Assembly (NCBI RefSeq): GCF_039555335.1
Contig: NC_092628.1
Location: forward strand, 73,410,713 to 73,474,712
Direction of reading: 5' to 3'
Origin: Amphiura filiformis
Taxonomy: Eukaryota; Echinodermata; Ophiuroidea; Amphilepidida; Amphiuridae
Length of the DNA stretch: 64,000 nt
The notes under the pieces are model-generated. The model made no database searches and was not told the origin of the DNA. It saw only the letters and a program-made list of their open reading frames with translations. Shown in pieces: positions 36,644 through 49,600 of this stretch (the first letter of the stretch is position 1; every line of letters begins with the position of its first letter). The position numbers and the translations under genes were made by a program.

Positions 36644-37870
36644 ATGGGGTGCGAGTTGAGCGCAGATTTATGCGCCCGCGTCATTGACTTACGTAATCGC
36701 GGTTACAAACAGAAGGAATTACAAAAAGTGCAGTTTCTAACATTTTGAAGAGACGTCGAGAGACCAGAACTACACCTAGACCAAGGTCAGGTCGGCCCCG
36801 AAAGACAACTGCCAGGGAAGACCGATCTCTCCTGAGACTTTGCCGCAATGGCCGCCCAAAGCCTGCATCTCGGCTACGAACAGAATTGATGAGGTCCATA
36901 AACGTGCCTGTTACCAGAAAACTTGTTAACAATAGACTGGGTAGTGCATGTTTTCTCGCCGGGGGGGGTACTCAAGTTTGGTTTTGGTAGGGACGTGCCG
37001 CTGAGAATTTGAAAGTGGACCCATAAATATACCAATTTTTCAAGAAATTTGGACCGAATTTTGCCCAAATTGTCTTAATTTTTACAAATTTTCCCAAAAT
37101 TTTGGGAAAATTGTCTAAATTTTGGCTAGATTAAGGAAAAATTGGGCTATTTTCCGAAAAAATTGAGAAAATTTTGAAAAAAGGACCCATTCATATACCA
37201 AAATAGGCTTTGAAAAAGGGGTAATTGATATACCAAAGGCTGAAAATGCTACCCATATTTGCGGCACGTCCCCGTATGGTCATTTGTACTGAGTACCCCC
37301 CCCCCCGGGTTTCTCGCAAGACGACCAATAAGAAAGCTGATGCTTCTGCAAAGACATCTGCAACCGCGCTTGCTTTGGTCACAGAGACATAGGAATTTAA
37401 CAGTAGGCTACTGGCGTAATGTGATCTTCAGTGACGAGGCCCGGATCATCCTCTACAGACAAGATGGCCGATTCAAGGTCCGAAGACAGGTTTAGTCAAG
37501 CCCTGCTTGAGGATTGTATGCTGCCTAGGGTCCAGGGAGATGGTGGTGGAATCACAACATGGGAAGCATTTCACAGTAGGTCGAATTCACACCTCTACAT
37601 GCTAGAAGGACTCATGAACCAGGACTAATACCTGCATGTTCTTGGTACAGTTATGCTTCCGTTTGCAAGAAGAGACTTCGGGAACAATTTCGTGATCCAA
37701 GATGACAACACCACGGCGTACAGAGCCCTACGCGTGAGGGAATTCCTTGAAAATGAAAATGTAGAACACCTGTACTGGTCGGCTTTGAGCCCGGATATGA
37801 ATCCTATGGAGAACTTATGGGATACTACTTCTCACCGCACATCGTCATCATCCCTATATCTTCGTGTTAA
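36644..37870 (+). mobile_element. Degenerate Tc1-like DNA transposon (transposase remnant)
   Basis: Successive frames give a Tc1-type transposase. They start with MGCELSADLCARVIDLRNRG and a paired-like DNA-binding region with SGRPRKTTAREDR. The catalytic domain has VIFSDEARIILYRQDGRF, then FVIQDDNTTAYRALRVREF, then LSPDMNPMENLWD, so the DDE-type residues are visible. The frame breaks near 36730, between about 37493 and 37650, and after 37835, and a MITE interrupts it at 36960-37309. Ends not identified. It cannot make a transposase. Confidence 0.85.
36960..37309. repeat. 350-bp MITE inserted in the Tc1 transposase
   Basis: The ends are G-rich inverted repeats (CGGGGGGGGTACTCA and the inverse of a C-rich right end), followed inside by GGACGTGCCGC in both arms. 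TTTCTCGC flanks it on both sides (36952-36959 and 37310-37317). Reading across the empty site restores the transposase frame at CFLARRPIRK. The interior is a series of AAATTTT(C/G)-type phrases. The 8-bp duplication suggests a hAT origin. Confidence 0.8.
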
Positions 37871-39517
37871 AAATTGCCGTGATAGTACAGCGAATCCTCT
37901 CGTTTTTTAACAGCTACGCATCGCGATTTTGTTCGAGGTAGGCCGAGCGACTCAGGCTAAGCATACCATGACTATCATATGAGATACCACAGAGTTTCTA
38001 TATTCTACACATTATTACGATTTGTGCATGCTCTAGTACCCCATATGATGTTTCTATTACAAGAAAAAAAATTGTTTTCATGTAAAACCAGGGTTTTGTT
38101 TCCAGCACGCTCACTCGAAAAGCAGTACACTAATTAGCGGGGTCTTGTAGCTTGCTGTGGATATCTTTTACTGCATTTTTAAAGTAAAAAATTTGAAATC
38201 CAAAGTAAAAATTGTGATATATTTAATTTTGAGAATTACATTATTATACTTTATAGGTATAAAGGAACACGTTTAGCCCATTCAGTAAGTTCCAGGTGCA
38301 TGTCCTATAACACAATGCATATGTAAACTTTCTTTATCTGCGTCAATAATAGAATATTGATTTCAACGGAGTATTGAGCTGTATGGAAAAAATATTTATA
38401 ATACAGGGTGTTGACACTGTGCACCGTTCTTACGCGGACTACGTTAAACCAATTATTGGAATAATGTTTGATACTTGCTTAAATTTCACAGAGCAGCTAT
38501 CAAATTCCTTTAGGGACACATGTTACCTTTTTACTCAAAAGGGACAATGTAACCTGTCAAAGGACAACGATAAAAATACAAACAATAGAAACGATAATAC
38601 ATGTCAGCGATTGACAATGACAAATAGCGAGACAAATTTCAATGCAGAGGTATCTTGGTTCATTTGGTTGACTAAACCTATTTTTATTAACCAGTCTTCA
38701 AAACGTTAGAAATTGGTATGGGTAATGGGCAAAATTCCCTTTATTTCCCTTGCACTATGTTGTTCACGTATTTTTATTATTATAATATGTCTAAGGGCAG
38801 TGCGTGTTACTTCCTTTGTTCACATTACCATTATTTTTGTCGAATGGTTGATTCATCGATGAAAGGCATACTTAAACCCAATAGAGAACCTATGGGACAT
38901 TCTGAAGAAGATGGCTAACAAGTCCATCAAGGCAGACACAACCCTAGAGGATTTGCCCCACATCAAAGTGGATGAGCATTGACCAAGAAGAAATAAGACA
39001 CCTCGTCTGAACAGAAGCATACGGCATTACAGCAGTTGTGAACTGTGATGGAAGACACACTAAGTATTGAATGATAAACTGAAGTAAACTGCATATTTGA
39101 CATGACTGAGAGTAGAGAAGAAATTCATGAAAGTAATACTAGCATGAGATTGAGATTGAAATAAACAGGTTCAATAAAAGTTATCACTGAGTGAAGAAAA
39201 TATTCCTCTTCTGAACTTGTTTAATGGCTTTGCACTTTTGTTTAGTGGCTACTTTTGAAATCCGACTCTACCATTGAAATTAACTTTTCTTAACGAGATC
39301 GCAGAGCAACAAATGAGGTGTCAAATTCGCAATATAAAATGCTGCATTCTGCGAGTTTCGGTTTTTTAAATTATCGTGATTTTTCCAAGTGTAACAATTC
39401 TTTTTTGAGGAAATTGATATTTAGCAAATTTTAAACTTAATGTTGAATTATTTTTTGTATGGTGCTTCATGTATAAAAGTTTGCTCGCGGTTGAAGAAAT
39501 GTACATACAGCTTATTT
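37871..39517. other. Intergenic, no host gene; contains a second Tc1 fragment
   Basis: Apart from the transposase fragment at 38875-38982, no conserved frame was recognised. A 111-codon plus-strand frame at 38374-38709 has no motif that can be named and begins within a CAGGGTGTT phrase typical of transposon ends. Confidence 0.45.
38875..38982 (+). mobile_element. C-terminal fragment of a second Tc1/mariner transposase
   Basis: A short frame reads NPIENLWDILKKMANKSIKA and ends DLPHIKVDEH-stop, the last catalytic Glu region and C-terminus of a Tc1/mariner transposase. It differs from the copy at 36644-37870, so it comes from another element. No upstream part is recognised. Confidence 0.65.
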
Positions 39518-42500
39518 ATGGCACGCGAGACAAGACAAAAAACGGCGAGACTTAAAAAATGACGTCCAGTTTAAAAAATGACGCCGAGAATTAACAAAAT
39601 TAACGTCGAGAATAAAAACAACGTCGAGAATGAAATGATAACGTCGAGAATGAAATAATAACGTCGAGTTTTAAAATACAACGTTGAGTTCAAAACGATG
39701 ACGTTGAGATTGTAGAACCAACGCCGAGTTTGTAACGGGCCGAGTTTTTTCGCGTCCAGATTTTTTTCGCGTCCAGATTTTTTTCACGTCCAGATTTTTT
39801 CGCGCCGAGAAGCGCCCTCTATAGTCTTTCTGTATATATTATATCTCAATACTAGGCCTAGTAATTATTATATACCATGCAATTTATTGATTATTTACTA
39901 ATATTATTCATATTTGAAAGAAACAACAATGATAAAGATAGCACTTGAGCTGTGATTATTGGCAGTATATTGTTCATGTTTCATTGTACATGTAGGTAAT
40001 TGCTATGCGTGTTTGTTAAGTCCATGATAGTGATAGTGTCTCCTTATCTATGGTTGAATCCCACATGGCCTTGACTTGGTGGAGGTCAGTGCAGAACTGT
40101 CTAGCACATGAAAAAGCACATAGTATGGGGTGGGTTACCATGGTTATCAGGTCAAATTGCAAGGATAGGACAGGAAATGGGCAAGGTCATAGTGATGTAA
40201 TGTTAGGTATGGATAGCAGGTAGGGTCAAAATGAGTTAACAAAGACACATTGGGTATGGAGGCAACATAAGACAAAAAACATGAAATTTATAGGCCTACC
40301 CCTCCCCGGTACCTATTACAATAATTTGAGAGATACAGGGTGTCCCAGAAAAATAAAAAAAAACTAGACCTAAGTTGAGAAATAGGCATGCATCAGAATC
40401 CAAATATTTAAAAAACAGCGTATAGCCCATATAATACCTTGATTTTACTTGAATCGGTTGAATGATTGCGAATAAATTAGCGAATACATAACGCATGAAT
40501 CAATCACTTCATTTCAAGTTTGAAAGAAAGTTCATTCAGAATCAGAATCAGCATTTTATAGACAATCACCCAAACAAAGCAGGTATAAGTCAAACTAGTC
40601 ATTAAATGAAAATACAGGATCGAACATAGAGAATATAACATAGCAGCGTGTATAATATAACATATTATTATGAACATGAGAAATTAACTATCATTATTTA
40701 ACATGTTTAAAGAACGTTTTTAAGCAGAATGAATGAAATTAGCAAGATCAGTGCAGTGATGGCATCATTCTCATTATCGCTCATAATGAATAAACTTATT
40801 ATTATCATTAAGGTTGCCAATATCAAAAATTCAAACAAAGTACACGCCAATGGGCTTTATTATTTTGGTAAAATTCTTTTCGTTCTTTAAATAATCTGTT
40901 AATAACTTTAATCCGTTCAATAAGTTTGTTGCAGAAATCAAAGTTTTCCCGGACAAAATGTTACTTTAAATATTGTCCTGAATAATGAATGCAAAAGTTT
41001 TAAACAAAACATTGCACAGTATCAACAATAATTTTTTACACTGTAAATTAGCTAGAACACATTGAACACGTCCCCTTAAAAATCATAATAGAAGAAACAA
41101 AGTAATAATTCCCATGTGCATCTTCCTTTTTAGCACCTTTTTTGGGCCCAAATGGGTAAAATTACACAATTGTACGCGCTTCGTGCGCGATGACCCATAA
41201 AATAGCAAAACGCACGTTCATCTAGGGCTAAAATAGTCCAAAATTGAAATATTTAAGTGCGCACAAAAAATCACATCAGCGAAACCGGAATGCTCGTCCC
41301 CCTACTAGAGCCCCCTCCCCCCTAGATGTTAATGCTTCCACCGCGACTGCTTAAAGCAGGATTAACATAACACCGTTGGATTATAAGAGGACTAAATTTA
41401 ATGAGATACACAATCTTTATAAGGAAGGGGTGAGCAGTATGAAAAAACGGGGGGAGGGCACTTCAATATGAAATGGACATAGGTGTAGGGCTGACACTTT
41501 CACAGTAAGGGGCATTTGGTGAGAGCAAAATAAAAAAAATATGGGGTCATTGGGTGAGAGCAAACATATTGGCATTTGGTGAGATCAAAATGCACAAAAT
41601 ATGGGGTCATTGGGTGACAGACGGACCGTTTGGATCTAAATTAGTCGGGGCATTGGAAGAATGACCTTTTTTAAAATAGGGTCTCCGGACGAGACCCTCG
41701 AAAATTGAATTTCTAGTTCTAAATGGCTTCAAATGGCTTTGTTATTTCAAAATAAGTAACAAAATCAGTGATAGATGACTCGTTGCTGTTCAAATGGATA
41801 TACATGTATAAGGGTCTTTGGGTGACAGATCAAAAGGAAAATATAAGGAGTATTTGGGTGACAGAGCATGTGATAATAAAAAAAAATATGGGGTCTTTGG
41901 GTGACTGCGGTGCTGAAAAAGGGAGTCTTAATGGCCCTACATACGCGTCACTTCCCGCGGAAATTGCATTGATGCGGGCATTATCATGATTATGTAGGCC
42001 CTAATCGCTCATTTCTTCACAAACAGTCAACCGAATCAAATATAATTTGCGTACATAATATTATTATAATAATATGATGCACAATACAATGAGCTAAACG
42101 CCGCTTTTTACATTTTTTTCCGATGCCTATTTCTTGACTTATGTCCAAATTCATTCACCAGGGTATTTCTGGTACAACTTGTATATCATGTTATGCTAGT
42201 TATTTAAATTGCACACGACATAAGAGTCATTCCATTGAACTGACTATGGCAAGTATACAGCTAGAAAGGTCGTAACTTAATTACACAAATGCTCTTCTAC
42301 CATATTCTTCCTAGTCTTTCCACGGAATTAACCTCGGAATCAATGTCTGTCCTCTGAATCTCACACATAAGATTTGCCACACTCCATATTCTTTTATTTC
42401 CGCCATTGCAGACATTGAAAATGACTAGCTATTTGGACCATGTCAACATGGCCAATCAGAAACTATAGAGGGCGCTTCTGGACGCGAAAAAAATCTGGAC

Positions 42501-42697
42501 GCGAAGAAACTCGGCGTTACAAACTCGGCGTTGGTTTTTACAATCTCAACGTCATCGTTTTGGACTCAACGTCGTATTTTAAAACTCGACGTTATCATTT
42601 CATTCTCGACGTCATTTTTTTCATTCTCGGCGTCATTTTTTAAACTGGACGTCATTTTTTAAGTCTCGCCGTTTTTTGTCCGGCGTGGCGTGCCATA
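39518..42697. mobile_element. 3.2-kb foldback element with long arms of short CG-containing repeats
   Basis: Both arms (39518-39832 and about 42465-42697) begin ATGGCACGC, carry AAAAAACGGCGAGAC, then a ladder of variants of AACGTCGAGAATGAAATGAT, and finish at TCTGGACGCG and AGAGGGCGCTTCT. CTTATTT flanks both ends (39511-39517 and 42698-42704). The 2.6-kb interior has no transposase frame; it holds a GGGTGTCCCAGAAAA phrase and an imperfect tandem block (41510-41910). The layout resembles Foldback-type elements with modular inverted repeats. The family is unknown. Confidence 0.75.
41510..41910 (+). repeat. Imperfect tandem repeat of TATGGGGTCATTGGGTGA
   Basis: The phrase TATGGGGTC(A/T)TTGGGTGA(C/G)AG or a close variant appears at about 41540, 41601, 41811, 41850 and 41888. 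It is probably the interior of an older MITE nested inside the large foldback element. Noncoding. Confidence 0.6.
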
Positions 42698-43627
42698 CTT
42701 ATTTGCTCTCTCAGTGGCGGCGTTTCTTGGTTGGCGCAATTTTGCCTCGTGGACTTGTTTATTTGCTCCGTGGGTACCAGATTGGTATATCCACTGTCGT
42801 GTGTCCTGAACAAATTACTTGTTTCTTTCACATAAATAATTAATTTACTCTTGCTTTTAGTATCTTTATGTGAGTATCATATGGTAAGATCGTGCGGACA
42901 CAAGTAAGATGTATTAATAATACCATCTACATAAATTATAAACGGTAAGGGTCCCAATTTTGAACCTTGTAGTACACCTCATAGCTACCTCATATGTGAT
43001 GCGATCAAGCAAAATCAGTCGGAACTCGGAAATATTAACTTTTCCGTTTCTAATAGGATAGTAAACAGCATTTACAAAGCTGGATTTTGCAGAAAACCCA
43101 ATTGAAACTGAACAACCATTTCCAACCATAGGAAACAAAAGAAAATATTTCCTTTGTTTTGGCTATATCTCAAAATCAATATTTCCGAGTTCCGCCTGAT
43201 TTTGCTTGATCACATCACATATCATAATACGTATTGTTTTCTGTTTCATAAAATCATTTTCTAAACTAGTCATGCACAATAACACGAAACCCAGATCAGT
43301 TAGGCATTATAAACGAATTCCAAGTTAGAGAACTTTTTTAAATTTCCTTTATACTATGATCAGGATCAAACAAAATGGAAGAGAACTGAATAAGATAATC
43401 CCAATTCAACATCCCGCAAGGACCATGAAAATGAGGAATACAATTAGCAGTGCAATTCTTAACTGCAATACTACATATTTTGTTCTTATGAATAATCATG
43501 CTCAATTCCCGTGTTTTGTAGTCTTTCATAAGCATCAGGATAAGTTGACGCTAACACATGGTTTGTAAATCTGATGAAAAAATAAAACAGCTGCTGTATC
43601 TCAATCTCCATAAAAAGAATTTGCAGC
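42698..43627. other. Intergenic, downstream of the SRCR receptor gene
   Basis: No gene recognised. The polyadenylation signal of the SRCR gene should lie here on the minus strand. An AATAAA-type hexamer occurs near 43578-43586 (plus strand TTTTTTATTTT is not certain), so no site is called with confidence. Confidence 0.3.
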
Positions 43628-46600
43628 CTAGCCTTCCTCCACATCAACATGATCACCATCCGTTCTAGAGGCTATCGCATCTTTAGTCTCACCATTGGAA
43701 CCTGAAGTAATATAAATCGTGTTCTCATTCCAGCCTTCATCAGCCGGGTTAGTTGAAGGCTTTGGATCAGCGGACACTTGTGTATGACGTCCGCCAGGCG
43801 TTTCTGCATAAGCGTAAAGGTTGTCATTGGAATGATGAATTTCGGGAGAATTTGTGGCACTGTGCGCTGGTAGCGATGGACGCATGCCACCCGGTGTCTC
43901 TGCATAAGCGTAAGGATTGTCATCGTTACTTTGAGACGGTGATCGTGGATTCAGATTGCCAGGTGTCTGGGCATATGCATATTCATTGTCATTATGATTC
44001 TGGTTTGTTCGCGCATTCTGGAGATTGGCATCAATGTATGTATACTCGCTTGATGTCTGACCTCGCTCTTCTTGATAGGTGTTTGTATCTTGTGCATCTG
44101 TTTCTCCGTATGCGGGATTGGTGTGTAAGGCGTCGTTGAGGATGTCTGGGTTACTTATGATCCTAACATTTTGCGATGTACGTCTTAACACTTCTTTGTT
44201 TTTGTACCTTAACAGAAGATGACAGAAACAAGCATGTCACTTTAATGAAACAATACGAAGGCCCTTACCCTAACCGTAACCCTAACCCTTTAAATGAATT
44301 TGGGAGTAAAATCGATCAATTTATTTTTGCCAGACGCGTAGGCGGCTCAGTCGACTGTTCCCAGGGAGCGAACAAATTGTTTCCGCTAGAGTGTTTGTCC
44401 AAATGAGGGTTTTTTACCTATATTTTCCCTTCTTTATCCCCTCCCATCATCCGTCCACAGAGTACTTTGTCCTCTCTGTTGCTTCACAATACTTGATGAA
44501 AGTATATTTTTGAGCAGCATTTCCCAAAAGCTTTCTTCCACTGTATTAATATCTGTGTATTTGCGGTATTTTATTAAATATATACATAGTAATCTTTCTT
44601 ACTTGTAGCAAATGAGTATTACTACTATAAACAGGATAAATAGTATGATGCCACCGGCCACGCCTCCTCCAATAGCAGCTGTTTGATCAAAAGCAAAGAA
44701 CACAATATGAGAATGAACAAGATTTTTTTGCTTATGAACAAGTCTCTTATGCTCAAAGTTGGTCCTCAAATCGTTTGTGTTTACTAAATACTTTTTGACT
44801 AGCATCAAGCCCCAACAGCAAAAAGAAAGCGACAATTTTCAACTTGATAATGTAATACTTCCATTCTAAGCTGATAGCCCTGGTGCAGCTGTTAATGAAA
44901 CATTCTTTTGGGAAGAAGGGTGGGAAGTGATGATCCCACAACAAATTGTGTTGTGTGGAACCCTTTTTTGTGCAGATGGTTGGCTGTCTGTCCGGTTCGC
45001 TGGCTGGCCGGACTGAAGCAAAATCATTAATCCACTCTGTGCAGTAAAACCGATTAACTCAGGGGATTAACTTTACACTTGGTAGGATAATAGAGAATAA
45101 TAACCTATTTTGTGTTCTATAGTTTTGTGTCAGGTTATTTCGGGGAAATATTGAAAAGCAAAGAGTTTGTTTATTAATTTTGAGCGAAAGTAAGCAGTTC
45201 ATACAGTTTTTTAAAAGATTATTGTACGCTGTTCTCAACATTACGGAATAGAAACAGTACGTAAATACATGGTGACCAATTGGTGTGCACTGTGCAACCA
45301 ATATAATACGTTTTATTTAGATTTTTAATGCATTAATTTTGATATTGACTATTTCAGTGATCTAACGTATACGTCAATGTCTGAAATACGGATTCACTTT
45401 TGTAATCAATGTTAGAATTATCCTTAGCCTATTGCTACAGCAGTTACAAACATTAACAGTTACGGTATTTGGATAAGATATTATATTATCAGAAAAAAAA
45501 ATCAGTCAAAAATAAATTCAACAGACGTAACAAAGCACAGCTCAAACGATTACTCTTTGAAACACTGAAAAAAGATTAACGATTGTGCAAGGGAGACACA
45601 ACATAGAAGAACAAACAATCATCCGTGATAATATGGAAGGGTATTCAAGCAAGGGTATTCTTCCGTATTCTCTGCCGCCGAATAAACAGTATTGCTAAAA
45701 TGGGATGCTGTACTCAGCTCTGTAGAAGACAGAATGACCAGCATACTAAAGTTAATGCAATGACAATGGCGTGTCTGTATGGATTACACGAGTTGGATAA
45801 AGTAACATAAAATGCGGGAACCAGGTGCATTACCAAGAATGTTTTCATTGCGCCCTTTATTTTCAGAAAAAACAAACAACCTAAAAGATTTCTCTAATTA
45901 TCAGTATACAAGATATATTATTCTTTTACCGTTTTGAACGTCTTGGTTAGCGCCTTGAATCGGATTCCCTGCAACAATAAAACATGTACAAATGTAAAAA
46001 CTTTGTCAGAGTAGGTGAGACTAAACACTGATTAGTACTCTTTTTTTTAAGATAATTCTGCTAACTCTATAATTAAAGACAGAGATAAAAACAATTTATC
46101 GCGTCTGATGTCACTGTCAATTACGATCCTTGATTGGTTTACACAGGTTAATCAGCGCGTAAATGGAAGACCGATCTATCTGGTGCTGATCGGAGAAAAG
46201 GAATAGCAGCAAATGGCGAAAAATTACGTACTTTTACAAGGCAAAAAGCAGCTTTTCTAGGCATTGTGGACATGATGCCTTCGGTTAAGAAAGTTTCCTA
46301 CTATAAAGACCTAACTTTTGAGATGGTTTGCATGTTTCAAGGTGCAAAATTAACAATACGGCGCCCGGTTATAAATCCGCGTTCAGCAAGTCATCATCAC
46401 GACACTTGTAAACAAACCGTGCTCGAGTTTGATTGACAGATGACGTCAGACGCGATAAATTGTCTTTATCTTTGTCTTTCATTATAAACATTATTTTCCC
46501 ATGCTTTCTTTTTAGCTATTATTATTTTTGGCAGTCATGGCAATGCCCTTTATCCTAACACCAATTACGATGAATATAAACCAACCTGTTGATGCATTTT

Positions 46601-46639
46601 GAGGCTTATCGGATGATGTGGCTGGAGTAGTAGTTGTTT
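43628..46639 (-). CDS. Stalk, transmembrane and tyrosine-motif cytoplasmic exons of the SRCR receptor
   Basis: Two small exons (46586-46639, 45930-45968) make a Thr/Ser/Asn/Gln-rich stalk. The exon at 44603-44678 encodes AIGGGVAGG followed by IILFILFIVVILICY, a single membrane span. The last exon gives a basic stop-transfer (KYKNKEVLRR) and a 190-residue tail with NPAYGET, EYTYIDA, NEYAYAQTPG, NPYAYAETPG, NLYAYAETPG and TIYITSG. The threefold repeated YAYA(E/Q)TPG and the NPAY and YTYI sites look like phosphotyrosine-adaptor or endocytic motifs. That reading is inferred from motif shape only. Confidence 0.9.
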
Positions 46640-49600
46640 CTGAAATTTCAAAAAGCTAAATTAGCACCATTGCCACATTCACACCAATCTTACACTGTCA
46701 GACGTGGTGAAAAACCTTAACACTCGTAATTATTCTACAACGCTCGCGGAAATCAACTTCTAATCAACGTCTGAAGATCAGAAAACGATAAGCTGTGTTA
46801 ACAAATTCAAAAAGTGTCCCTAGGGGTCAACAGGGGTCAAATGTCATACGACAGGGTTCAAATTTCAAAATTGCTCAGATTTTGACAAAAACCACGAAAA
46901 ATTATTCCTCTGGACGTTTTAGAAAAATAATAATTTGCCTTATCTGCGACATACCGTTCTTGAGAAAAAAGGTCAGAATTAGTGTAATCTGGTTTTTTTG
47001 GCCACACAGCGGTCAAACTAAAAGTTAAAATTATCTCAAATTGTTCGTCTTGCAAAATGAACTCAAATAAGGAATGGTTCTCACCATCTAGGATGTTTCG
47101 TTACCTAGGAAACATTGCAAAATAGTTCATGGTCAATAGGCCCGTTGACTTTTATTGTCGGATTGTGGCAAAAAATCTCCCCCCCCCCCTCTATTGTGAC
47201 ATTTTTGCTTATAACTCAGGAATGGTATGCCGCAGACAGTTCAAACTATACATTTTCTGGTTCACTATGACCCGGGGAATGCTTTGGCGTGGGTTTTGAC
47301 AAAAAATTCCGAGGATACACGATAGGCCCTTCTTCCAACTAAACTATCAGCCCCGTCCTATAGTTTGTGCAATATTAATTAATACTCTGTTTTATGCAAG
47401 TGCAAATAAAAAGCAGTGAACTCTATTCGGTATCTTAAATGTTCTAAGATATTATACCATTGACGAACAATCATTAGCATATCCGAAATGTGCTTACTCA
47501 TTCCAAAAACATTAAAAAAATAATCCTGTTTTACCAAATGAAACACATCCCATTCCTAATCCTTTAGTTGGCTAGCAATTTAAAAAAAATTTGATATTTG
47601 GAAACTTTTTTTGGCAAAGGGGGCATAAACCTGAAAATATTTGCATGTTTTCATTTAATCACAGTCATAAAATAGACTTGGCACAAGTCTAAATATTCGG
47701 AATCTTGGTTATAGGCTAAGATATTTCAATAATTAGTTACAAACTATAATGTGTTTGCATCGACTGATACTATAGACTTTGTATGATTGTCACAAAACAA
47801 TCCTTAAATACTGATATTGCCAGTTAGGTCCAACTAAAGGAATATGATTCAACTATGTTTTATTTGACGGGAAAATATAGATAAATTTTAATCCCAAAGA
47901 AATAGTACTGTATTTTTTTCATGAATCGGTCAGGACTTGCTTCTTATTGTTGTCATACAAAAGGTACCAGATGGCTACCATATGCTTTTTCATATAAGTT
48001 TGTGCACTTAAGTCATTGCAAGTTACAGAAGGCGTTTTATGTACATTTTTGAATTTGTAAAATTAATTGCCAAATTTGTTGTTATAGTTTGTGTTGCTGT
48101 TATGTTACGCTTGTATTTCTTTTCACAATTTGTTTGTATGATCATCATTTCCATTTTGCAGACACTTGTATTTTATTTACTTAATCTTACCATAACACTC
48201 CACACCTGCTTCTTCACCATTTCCACAATCTGTTCTTTCCACTTCAAATGAACAATTTTGTAGATGGTCGTACATGTAGAAGTCTGCACAATAATTCATA
48301 ATAATCATCAAAATAAATGTAACATTCACGTGTGTTTTTAAACCAGGTTTGTGCAAACAGATATTTATAAATTGGTTCCTTCCTCTATTCCCTAACAATT
48401 TGCAAATTCAATGTTATATTGTGAAATATTATTCTGAAATAATATGAGTGCAGACAGCAATTTCATCTTGTAGCAGATTATGTACTGTACTTTTTAGACT
48501 ACTTAAAAGTACTCTCGCTTTCATGGCACAGAATCCCAATAATGTAATGGGAACAAGGATGAAGATATTGCAGCCACAATATCACACTTTCATTTTTATT
48601 ACACAGCCGTGACGTTAGTCACGGCTGTGTCTTTTTTCTTACAGGTTCTTTCTTCTTTCTTTCTTCTTCTGCCGACCATTACATTTGCTCTAGCACTCAC
48701 ATGCTTACACCGATTTCGACCTAACTTGGTCACAACCATCATTGACCATGCCCCTACATGTCACATGAAACTCGTGGGGTCAAAGGTCACGCTGGGGTCA
48801 TAGGGGTAAAAAACGTGATTTCAACTCAAAATGCTTCTTCTCCTACAGATTACGTATGACGGTAACCCCACTTGCACACATGCATTGCTATTACCCAGTG
48901 TCTATGGGGTCCTCACAGATTTGGGGTCAAAGGTCATTAAGGGGTCACTTCCGGTATAATACGAAAAACCTTCAAAAATTTTTATTTGCTAAGAAAAACA
49001 TAGGACAGTAACGTTATGTTCACACATAAATTATAGTTACCCTGTGTATATGTGGTATTTTTTTTTTAGGGTCAAAGGTCATTAAGGGCCCACTTCCGGT
49101 ATAAAACGAAATACCTTTAAAATGCTTCTTCTCCCACAAATTACGTAGGACAGTGACACCACTTGCACACATGCATTGTTATTACTCAATGTCTATGGGG
49201 TCCTCACAGATTTGGGGTCAAAGGTCATTAAGGGGTCACTTCCGGTTTAAAACGAAAAACCTTCAAAAAATTTTATTTGCTAAGAAAAACATCGGACAGT
49301 AACGGTATGTTCACACATTAATTGTGGTTACCCAATTCATATGTGGTATTTTTTTATTTGGGGTCAAATGTCATTAAGGGGTCACTTCCGGTCTCAGACG
49401 AAAAACCTTCAAAATGCCCCTTCTGTCACAAGTAACATAGCTAAGTGGTGCCACGTGCACCCATGTATTGACATTAGCCAATGTCTATGGGCGTTTTCAT
49501 ATATTTTGGGGTCAAAGGTCATTAGGGGTCAAAACACGGCTGTGTTCGTGGGTTAGACCACAGCTAAGTCTAGTTATGTTTATATCACTTTTATTGTAAC

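Noticed and set aside
38374-38709. 111-codon frame as a host gene
   Set aside because: No recognisable domain, no splice-bounded context, and it begins in a transposon-end-like CAGGGTGTT phrase.
43753-44139. 128-codon plus-strand frame
   Set aside because: Shadow of the SRCR receptor tail exon on the other strand, open because of repeated codons there.
44264-44292. Interstitial telomere (CCCTAA)n array
   Set aside because: Only about three imperfect repeats in an intron, too short to call a telomeric relic.
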